This document shows, piece by piece, positions 1 through 6,338 of a DNA stretch of 13,935 nt. The notes below the pieces were generated by a model. That model ran no database searches, had not been told where the DNA came from, and worked only from the letters and a program-made list of their open reading frames with translations. The position numbers and the translations under genes were made by a program. Origin of the DNA: an uncultured Fretibacterium sp. (GTDB lineage Bacteria; Synergistota; Synergistia; Synergistales; Aminobacteriaceae); assembly GCA_937899395.1 (NCBI GenBank), contig CALBPU010000103.1, positions 1-13,935 of the forward strand, given 5' to 3'. Positions within the stretch are counted from its first letter, which is position 1, and each line of letters starts with the position of its first letter.

Positions 1-438
1 GATGTTGAACACTGGTGGCATGAAGAAACAGGAAGAGGAATAAGGACTAAATTTTCAGATGATTTATTATGGCTTCCATTTTTGGTAGAGCAGTATATCG
101 AAACAACAGGAGATATAGGAATTTTAGAAATAGAGATTCCATATATAATGGGACAGCATCTAACAGAAAACGAAGATGAAAAATATGATTTACATCAATC
201 ATCAGAAGTAAGTGGAACAATTTTTGAACACTCAATAAGAGCAATTGAAAAGGCTGTTAATTTAGGAGAACACGGTCTTCCAAAAATAGGTACAGGAGAT
301 TGGAATGATGGATTTAGCACTGTTGGAAATAAAGGAAAAGGAGAAAGTGTATGGCTAGGATTTTTCTTAGGGTCTGTGTTAAATGATTTTTCAAAAATTT
401 GTGAATATTGTTTCAAGAAAGCATATATTTCGACATGA
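1..438 (+). CDS. GH94 glycoside phosphorylase / cyclic beta-glucan synthase-type catalytic domain, internal fragment
   Basis: The frame is open from the first base, so the gene begins outside the window. The fragment carries the GH94 catalytic-domain pattern: HWWHEETGRG then TKFSDDLLWLPF (residues about 4-28), a VSGTIFEH stretch, and GTGDWNDGF with DWND at 100-103 followed by GESVWLGFFL. In this family the second Asp of DWND (here residue 103) is the general acid for phosphorolysis of beta-linked oligosaccharides. The pattern resembles the phosphorylase module of NdvB-type cyclic beta-1,2-glucan synthases at least as much as stand-alone cellobiose or chitobiose phosphorylases, so the substrate cannot be named. 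Homology seems to stop near residue 135. The last residues up to the stop at 436-438 run into MATE-transporter DNA in another frame and are probably artificial. The frame is also listed from a TTG at 82, but reading begins before the window. Confidence 0.82.
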   Translation, partial: DVEHWWHEETGRGIRTKFSDDLLWLPFLVEQYIETTGDIGILEIEIPYIMGQHLTENEDEKYDLHQSSEVSGTIFEHSIRAIEKAVNLGEHGLPKIGTGDWNDGFSTVGNKGKGESVWLGFFLGSVLNDFSKICEYCFKKAYIST

Positions 439-440
439 AC
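400..440. other. Left junction between unrelated sequences (GH94 fragment / MATE gene)
   Basis: GH94-like residues fade out at about base 400-410 in frame 1, and MATE-like residues begin in frame 3 at about 430-440. Both genes are cut inside conserved domains with no stop, start, repeat or transposase between them. A contig join or a recombination breakpoint fits best. No repeated sequence or terminal inverted repeat is visible here. Confidence 0.65.
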
Positions 441-1535
441 ATCATCATTTGTGCAATAATTTATTATATTTTCCGAGAGGAGCTTTTAACATTTTTCGGA
501 GGACGAATAAACAACGAGACTTTTAATTTTGCCCTCGAATATTTCACGTATATTATTCCCGGAATACCGTTTTACGTTTTTGGTCAGGCCATGAACCCAA
601 TAATATCTGCTGACGGAAGCCCGAAATATGTAATGTTTTCAACCTTAATGGGAGCAAGCATAAATATTGTTTTAGATCCGTTATTTATTTTGGGATTTCA
701 TTGGGGAATGATGGGAGCGGCATTAGCTACGATACTCGGACAAATTTTTACGGCGTTCATGTCCCTGCGATATATATCAGGAAAAATGAAGGCTGTAAAT
801 TTTTCACGTTCAAATCTTCATTACAATCCGAAATTAATGAAACGTTATTTGCCTTTAGGAATGTGCAGTTTCCTTTCTCAAATTTCGATCGTAATCAGTG
901 TAGCTTCAGTGAACATGATGATAAAAAAATACGGCGCATTAGATCCGATTTTCGGTCAGCCTGAATTTTCTCAAATTCCTATGGCTGTAATTGGAATAGT
1001 TATGAAATTTTTTCAGATTGTAATTTCGATTGTAGTAGGTTTATCGGCAAGCTGTACTCCGATAACAGGCTTTAATATCGGCGCAGGACATTTCGGAAGG
1101 GTTAAAAATCTTTTCACAAAATTATTAATCTCTGAAACAATAATAGGCGTTGTTGCGTTCTTAATCATTGAAATTTTTCCTGCGAATATCGCGGCATTGT
1201 TCGGAGCTTCAGGAGAGAGCGTTTATTATGCTGAATTTACGGTGAAGTGTTTCAGAACTTATTTATGCCTGATAATTTTTGCGTGCATTAACAAAGCTGC
1301 GTTTATTTTTATTCAAGGAATGGGCAAAGCATGGACATCGGCAGGGCTATCAATGATACGTGAAATAATTTTCGGTGCAGGACTTACGATTATAATGCCG
1401 ATATTTATGGGGCTTGACGGAGTTTTATGGTCAATGCCTGCGAGCGACGGTTTAACATTCATAATATCCGCTGTAGTAATAGCTAAAATTTACAGACAGT
1501 TAAATGATAAAAAATTATCCCTCTCAATATCCTGA
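408..1535 (+). CDS. MATE family efflux transporter, N-terminus missing
   Basis: This is a hydrophobic protein with about ten predicted membrane spans and the MATE (NorM/DinF-like) pattern. It has a FREELLTFFGG segment, then GQAMNPIISADGSPK and INIVLDPLFI, with the same layout repeated in the second half (ALFGASGESVYYAE, then IFIQGMGKAWTSAG). Such transporters export cationic drugs or metabolites using Na+ or H+ gradients. Family members are about 450 residues. This frame gives 375 at most, so roughly the first 70-80 residues (about two membrane spans) are absent. The nominal TTG at 408 lies in or beside the junction with the GH94 fragment, and a stop in the same frame lies just upstream (402-404), so the true start is not in the window. 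The 3' end is intact (TGA 1533-1535), 54 nt before the next gene on the same strand. The substrate is unknown. Confidence 0.85.
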   Translation: MFQESIYFDMNIIICAIIYYIFREELLTFFGGRINNETFNFALEYFTYIIPGIPFYVFGQAMNPIISADGSPKYVMFSTLMGASINIVLDPLFILGFHWGMMGAALATILGQIFTAFMSLRYISGKMKAVNFSRSNLHYNPKLMKRYLPLGMCSFLSQISIVISVASVNMMIKKYGALDPIFGQPEFSQIPMAVIGIVMKFFQIVISIVVGLSASCTPITGFNIGAGHFGRVKNLFTKLLISETIIGVVAFLIIEIFPANIAALFGASGESVYYAEFTVKCFRTYLCLIIFACINKAAFIFIQGMGKAWTSAGLSMIREIIFGAGLTIIMPIFMGLDGVLWSMPASDGLTFIISAVVIAKIYRQLNDKKLSLSIS

Positions 1536-1572
1536 AAATAATCATTATGATAGAATTTTTCAAATTTTTCAT

Positions 1573-1592
1573 AAAGGAGTTGTTATTTTTTG
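1573..1592 (+). promoter_or_regulatory. Ribosome binding site setting a TTG start (lipoprotein)
   Basis: AAAGGAG at 1573-1579 stands 10 nt before the TTG at 1590-1592. The signal peptide begins directly at this TTG, and no ATG or GTG lies between it and the hydrophobic core, so TTG is the start. Confidence 0.75.
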
Positions 1593-4259
1593 AAAAGTAA
1601 CAATTTTATTTGTGTTGTTTTTTTACTAATGATACTCTTTGCGGTTACAAGTGTCGGAGGCTGCGGAGGCAGTAACGGTTCTTTGGAAAGCTCAACCGAT
1701 GAAAATCCCGGAGGTAATCAGAACGAAACTGTAGAATATTCTGTCCTTGATGAAGATGTTCTTGACTCTGACGGTGATGGAGTACCTGATATTTTGGATT
1801 TTAAGGAAGTTGAAGAGTTTTTTTATGAAAAAGATGAAAAAATCAGCGATAAAAAAATTTCCGTTCCGTCAATACACTACTTTGACAAATTAAAACCATA
1901 CACTGAAAGTGCTGATTCTTTTATAGTAGATTTAACAGCAGGAACTGAATACACCGTTGAATTTTCAAAAAGTTTCGCTTATCCTTTAGGTAATACCGTT
2001 CCTGATATTGAAATAATAAATCCTCAGGGAAACGCTTTGAATTTTCTTGACTTAGGAGATTATGACGAAGATTATGACGAAGACGACATGATAATCGATC
2101 TTAATCCTGATGTAATTGAGATTTCAGTTTATCCTCCCGAAAATCCTTCAATAATCTGTTATACATTCACTCCTGCTTCAACAGGTTCTTATAAAATAAA
2201 CCTGCAAGAAATACCGCTTTTGAGTGATGACGAAAGCAATGATGATGGTATGAAAACTCTTTTCATTTATGAGGAACTTCGTAATGATGACGGTGAAGCA
2301 GGTTATTATAAACAATACAGATTTCAAGATGAAGACGGCAATGTAAGCTCAACTATAAGCATAGCCGATATTATTGAACTTAGAAAAGCTTATCTTAATT
2401 CATGGGTTAATCTTTTCATTGAGCTCCTTTTGAATGTAGATGAAAACGGTGAAATGAATGATGATGAGTTTGAACAAATCGCTTATGATAAGTTTGAGGC
2501 ATATTTTGAACTGTTATCAAATATCAGAAATTATTACGGGCTTTTTGATGTTGAAGCCGAAAATGATGATGATACAGAAGCTGAAAATGAAGAAGAAACT
2601 GATACCGAAACATCAAGCGTATTTTCAGCCTCATCAACTGCAAGCGCGGCCAAGAGCAAAGGCAAAATAAATGCTAAAGGCACTTCAATTCCTTCAACGC
2701 TGTATGGAATACCTTACTCAGATGAATTTGAGGAAGGATTAGGTTTTTTTGCTGTAACAGGTATTAAATCTAAAAACGATGCTATAGAAAACTTCAAGCT
2801 GCCGATTCCTAAAACTAAAAAAGTTAAAGCACGTTATACGGCAAATTTTGTATCTTCTCAGAAAGATCGCGAAAAAGTTGAGAAAACAAATGCAAACGCT
2901 TCTGTCGCAATAGGCGGTTTCGGCGTTAATGCAAGTTATTCTTCAAACAGCTCTTTCAAGTTCGGTCTGACTTCAACAACTCTGGTAATTCATTATGAAG
3001 AACTCGAAACTTCATACCGCTCACTTGCAAACTCAAAATATAAGCTTTCAAGTTCGGCGAAAAAAACTTTGAAGAAAGGTTCAAAGGCTTTTCGTAATGA
3101 ATACGGAGATTATTTTGTAGCAGGTTATAAATACGGCGGAACTTATGACGCTTTCATCTCAATAACCACAGAAACTACAGAACAACTTCAAGAAGTAATA
3201 AAGAAACTCGGAGTACATTACAGCTCGGTTGGAAAGAGTTTAAGCGCGGATATTGCAAATGAGACAAAAGATGTTTTGAAAAAGAATAACGCATCTGTAA
3301 CGATTGAAATAAGGACTGCCGGAATAGATACAAACGGCAAAGCATCAAAGTTAATCAAGAAAAAAAATATTGACGCTATAGGAGATGTTACAAGCCAGCT
3401 TGAAGCTTTCAGGGCAAACTTAAAGAAATCTTCACCGAAAGATTATTTGCCGGTTTATGTAATGTTGAAACGTTATCGTGTGTTATCATCAGTTTTAACT
3501 CAAATGAACAAAGACAAAGATACTGGATTAATTCCAATATCTTCTAAACAGTCGTCAAGAATTATGTGCTTTAACAGAGATTTATTGCTTATGCAGTCTT
3601 ATTACAATGTTATTGCAGGTCTTGACAGTACAAAAATTGATTCATCAATTCAAGATTCATTTGCGAGAAAATGCGGCAACATTACCAGCACTGTTCAAGC
3701 ATACGGCAATAACTTCTATATGGAAAGCAATCTCAAAAACATGCAGGCAATACAGAAAAAAATTAGAAATCTTACTACACAGCTTAAAGCTTTGGGAGAT
3801 CGTTATGCTTTTTATCATATTCTCATGGGCTTTCAAGCTCAGGAATCTACCGCCTCAGATACAAATGATATAAATTACAAACCTTTTGGTTATAACGGCG
3901 GCGAAATAGGCTGTAATACGTTCGGAATAAGCAAAGCTGTTACATCGGACATTGCAGCTGGGAAAAAAGAGGAAGGCAAACATCATGAAGGCTATAAATT
4001 TTTAGGCCATAGGGAATGGTCTCCAAGTTTCACGGCAAAAACGGCAAAAGGAGATACAAATGCGGTGTATTGTCATATTCAAGTTGTGGCAAGCAACGAA
4101 TATGACTTAAACCGTGATGTTACAAATTCTCCTGTTATCGGGAAAAATACTGCAAGATTTTATTTCCAAAGCGGCGGAACCCGTGATGCAGATTGGGATA
4201 TATATTTGCAGACAATGAGATTTAATAGCTCTCTTTATCCGTTCTACGGATTGAAATAA
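1590..4259 (+). CDS. Large secreted lipoprotein with MACPF-like (pore-forming) candidate region
   Basis: The protein has 889 residues and starts at TTG 1590, ten nt after AAAGGAG (1573-1579). Residues 6-22 are a hydrophobic signal and VGGC (Cys25) is a lipobox, so the mature protein should be lipid-anchored outside the cytoplasmic membrane or in the outer membrane. DSDGDGVPDILD (59-70) is a thrombospondin-type-3-like calcium loop. Residues about 108-205 look like a PPC-type beta-sandwich. Acidic stretches occur at 158-166 and 324-340, followed by a Ser/Ala-rich linker to about 355. Residues about 415-580 resemble a MACPF/CDC core: a small-residue amphipathic segment (436-459), then EYGDYFVAGYKYGG (504-517), followed by another candidate hairpin (545-578). 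The MACPF assignment is my inference from motif order and could be wrong. The C-terminal region (about 760-889), ending in aromatic strands, is unrecognised. It lies downstream of the MATE gene and converges on the aminotransferase gene. No protease or glycosidase motif was seen. Confidence 0.85.
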   Translation: MKSNNFICVVFLLMILFAVTSVGGCGGSNGSLESSTDENPGGNQNETVEYSVLDEDVLDSDGDGVPDILDFKEVEEFFYEKDEKISDKKISVPSIHYFDKLKPYTESADSFIVDLTAGTEYTVEFSKSFAYPLGNTVPDIEIINPQGNALNFLDLGDYDEDYDEDDMIIDLNPDVIEISVYPPENPSIICYTFTPASTGSYKINLQEIPLLSDDESNDDGMKTLFIYEELRNDDGEAGYYKQYRFQDEDGNVSSTISIADIIELRKAYLNSWVNLFIELLLNVDENGEMNDDEFEQIAYDKFEAYFELLSNIRNYYGLFDVEAENDDDTEAENEEETDTETSSVFSASSTASAAKSKGKINAKGTSIPSTLYGIPYSDEFEEGLGFFAVTGIKSKNDAIENFKLPIPKTKKVKARYTANFVSSQKDREKVEKTNANASVAIGGFGVNASYSSNSSFKFGLTSTTLVIHYEELETSYRSLANSKYKLSSSAKKTLKKGSKAFRNEYGDYFVAGYKYGGTYDAFISITTETTEQLQEVIKKLGVHYSSVGKSLSADIANETKDVLKKNNASVTIEIRTAGIDTNGKASKLIKKKNIDAIGDVTSQLEAFRANLKKSSPKDYLPVYVMLKRYRVLSSVLTQMNKDKDTGLIPISSKQSSRIMCFNRDLLLMQSYYNVIAGLDSTKIDSSIQDSFARKCGNITSTVQAYGNNFYMESNLKNMQAIQKKIRNLTTQLKALGDRYAFYHILMGFQAQESTASDTNDINYKPFGYNGGEIGCNTFGISKAVTSDIAAGKKEEGKHHEGYKFLGHREWSPSFTAKTAKGDTNAVYCHIQVVASNEYDLNRDVTNSPVIGKNTARFYFQSGGTRDADWDIYLQTMRFNSSLYPFYGLK

Positions 4260-4267
4260 CGAAATTA

Positions 4268-4303
4268 TTGCCTCCTCATTAACGTTTGGGGAGGCGTTAA
4301 TTT
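4268..4303. terminator. Bidirectional rho-independent terminator between convergent genes
   Basis: GCCTCCTC (4270-4277) pairs with GGGGAGGC (4288-4295), an 8-bp stem with one G-T pair and a 10-nt loop. The plus-strand tail is T-rich (GTTAATTTATTATTT), and the minus-strand side continues into CAATAATTTC. The stem begins 10 nt after the lipoprotein stop and 9 nt after the aminotransferase stop, so it can serve both genes. Confidence 0.75.
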
Positions 4304-4304
4304 A

Positions 4305-5441
4305 TTATTTCGTGAAGAATTTTTTGATGTTGGAAATTAATTCTTCCTGTTCATTTGCTTCAAGTCCGGGGAATATCGGCAACGCTAAAACTTCCTCAGT
4401 TAATTTTTCACTGACAGGGAAATCGCCTTTCTTGTAACCTAAATACTTAAAGCATGGCTGAAGATGTAAGCTCAAAGGATAATATACACGTACTCCGAAG
4501 CCGTTTTCGTTCAAATACTTCATTAATTCATCACGTTTTGTTTTTACTTTGATGACGTACTGATGATAAATGTGATAATTATTTTCGAGTTCAACAGGAG
4601 CCGTTAAAAATTCCTGAAGGTCATTCGCTTTGATTAACAGTTTGTAATAATCAGCGATCTTTCTGCGTTCTTCGTTCCATTTTTCGAGGTGCTTTAATTT
4701 TATGTTGAGAATTGCAGCCTGAATAGCATCGAGCCTGCTGTTAATTCCGACTTCATCATGATAATAAGTTGTCCCTGAACCGTGAACTCTTAAACGTCTT
4801 AAACGTTCTGAAATATTTTTGTCTTTTGCAACAACCATTCCGCCATCTCCGCAGCCTCCGAGATTTTTTGTAGGGAAAAATGAATAGCAACCTATATCAG
4901 CGACTGTTCCTGCTCTTAAAATTTTTCCGTCATATTTCCTGATTGCTCCGAAAGCCTGCGCAGTGTCCTCGATAATTTTGATTCCCTTATCATGAAACAC
5001 TGAAATTATTTCCTCAAGTGCGCACATTTGACCGAATAAATGAACAGGCAAAAATACTTTTGTTTTGTCTGTGATTTTGTTAATGGCCTCGTCAAAATTT
5101 ATGTTGTAAGTTACAGGGTCAACATCAGCGAAAACAGGTTTTCCTCCGAGCCTCGCAACAGTTCCCGATGTAGCGAAAAATGTAAACGGTGTCGTAATAA
5201 CTTCATCGCCCGTTTTAATATCGCTTGCCATCAAAGCCAACAATAAAGCGTCAGTGCCTGATGCACAACCTACCGCAGAATTTTCGGGAAGCTCTAAATA
5301 TTTTTCGCAATGAGTTTCAAAGTTCTTCACGTAAGAACCAAGTATAAAATTCTGTGTGTCGAAAATTTTTTCAAGCTCTTCAAAGACTTCGGGTTTAATT
5401 TCTTTGAATGAGCGTGCTAAATCTAAAATTGGTAAATTCAA
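4305..5441 (-). CDS. DegT/DnrJ/EryC1-family PLP-dependent sugar-nucleotide aminotransferase
   Basis: The protein has 378 residues, the usual size for this family. It transfers an amino group, normally from glutamate, to a keto-sugar nucleotide in the cytoplasm, providing amino sugars for surface glycans. Visible motifs are SGTDALLLAL (61-70, cofactor phosphate binding), HLFGQ (134-138), EDTAQA with Asp159 (contact to the pyridine nitrogen), and SFFPTKNLGGCGDGG, where Lys192 is the Schiff-base lysine. The HLFGQ and FPTKNLG motifs resemble WbpE/WlbC-type enzymes acting on 3-keto UDP-sugar acids, but the sugar cannot be fixed from sequence. The start is TTG at 5441-5439 with AAGGAGA at about 5453-5459. 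The closer ATG in that leader is out of frame and hits a stop after three codons. It is last in the minus-strand group, 67 nt after uppP, whose product recycles the lipid carrier used for glycan export. Confidence 0.93.
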   Translation of the reverse strand: MNLPILDLARSFKEIKPEVFEELEKIFDTQNFILGSYVKNFETHCEKYLELPENSAVGCASGTDALLLALMASDIKTGDEVITTPFTFFATSGTVARLGGKPVFADVDPVTYNINFDEAINKITDKTKVFLPVHLFGQMCALEEIISVFHDKGIKIIEDTAQAFGAIRKYDGKILRAGTVADIGCYSFFPTKNLGGCGDGGMVVAKDKNISERLRRLRVHGSGTTYYHDEVGINSRLDAIQAAILNIKLKHLEKWNEERRKIADYYKLLIKANDLQEFLTAPVELENNYHIYHQYVIKVKTKRDELMKYLNENGFGVRVYYPLSLHLQPCFKYLGYKKGDFPVSEKLTEEVLALPIFPGLEANEQEELISNIKKFFTK

Positions 5442-5508
5442 TTTAGTTTCATCTCCTTATTAAAATTATCACATAGCAAGGCATAAGCCATGCATGTGTT
5501 CATGAATA

Positions 5509-6318
5509 TCATAAAATATTCAACGAAATTAATATCGAGCAAACGCCTATGATTAAACAATAAATGCTGAAATATCCCCATTTTTCACTTGCAACTAACC
5601 TTCGCATTATTCCAAGTGATGCTAATCCTAATACAAATGCTGTTACACATGCTAATATATATCCTTCAGGTAAAAAAATCTCTGATGTTCCTCCGGCTTT
5701 CAGAATTTTCAGACCTTCAAGCAAATTAGCTCCGAGTATCGCAGGTATCGAAATCATAAATGAAAATCTAAACGCTTCACTTACTCCCATTCCCATAAAT
5801 AAGCTTGCAGCTATTGTCATTCCTGAACGTGATACTCCCGGCAAAACTGCTATTCCTTGAGCTATTCCTACAAAAATTGCAATTTTTAATAACGATGTAT
5901 TTTTGTTGCTCTTTGAAATTATTGGAACAAACGCTAAAATTACAGCCGTTAAAATCAATCCGCAGCCTACAAGTAACGGTGATTCTGAAATTTGCTCAAC
6001 TGTTTTTCGGAGTGTTAAACCTATAACGCCCGTAAAAAATGTCGCTATCAAAATCGCCCAGCCGTATGCCCAACCTGAACGCCTTTTCCCTAACCAACCG
6101 CCGAACCATTCTTGTAATACTTGCAAAATTTCTCGCCTGAAATAAATTATCAATGCTAATACCGTCGCAAGATGTAAAAGTAAATCAAATACTATTAAAC
6201 TTTCGTCTTCTCCGCCAAATCCAAAAAAATGTTGGAACAGTGCTAAATGTCCCGAGCTGCTCACAGGCAAAAATTCACAAAGACCCTGCACTATTCCCAA
6301 AATAAATGTCTTTAACAA
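5509..6318 (-). CDS. uppP: Undecaprenyl-diphosphate phosphatase (UppP/BacA)
   Basis: This integral membrane enzyme dephosphorylates undecaprenyl pyrophosphate to undecaprenyl phosphate, recycling the carrier for peptidoglycan and other glycans, and extra copies give bacitracin resistance. At 269 residues it matches the family length (about 270). It shows the N-terminal (E/Q)xxxE motif as QGLCE (11-15) followed by FLPVSSSGH, and the second motif PGVSRSG (160-166) with its essential Arg164. Between these are multiple hydrophobic spans. The start is TTG (6318-6316), preceded by GGGAGTG at 6333-6327 with 8 nt spacing. It begins only 20 nt after the RNase J stop, so the two genes are probably co-transcribed. 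No key residue appears to be missing. Confidence 0.96.
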   Translation of the reverse strand: MLKTFILGIVQGLCEFLPVSSSGHLALFQHFFGFGGEDESLIVFDLLLHLATVLALIIYFRREILQVLQEWFGGWLGKRRSGWAYGWAILIATFFTGVIGLTLRKTVEQISESPLLVGCGLILTAVILAFVPIISKSNKNTSLLKIAIFVGIAQGIAVLPGVSRSGMTIAASLFMGMGVSEAFRFSFMISIPAILGANLLEGLKILKAGGTSEIFLPEGYILACVTAFVLGLASLGIMRRLVASEKWGYFSIYCLIIGVCSILISLNIL

Positions 6319-6338
6319 AATTTTTTCACTCCCGAAAA

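Noticed and set aside
47..416. Minus-strand open frames opposite the GH94 fragment
   Set aside because: They are antisense to a clearly conserved domain, have low-complexity hydrophobic translations and no ribosome binding site.
408..438. A real overlap of the two genes, with the MATE protein starting at TTG 408
   Set aside because: The conserved N-terminal spans are absent and no ribosome binding site is seen. The overlap is a by-product of the junction.
2458..3873. Plus-strand frame-shifted open frames inside the lipoprotein
   Set aside because: They are shadows of the real frame with compositionally odd Lys/Met- or Leu-rich translations and no supporting signals.
5480..5500. Short inverted motifs (GGCATAAGCC, CATGCATG) between uppP and the aminotransferase
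   Set aside because: Stems of three to four base pairs are expected by chance. No T-rich tail or conserved operator pattern is present.
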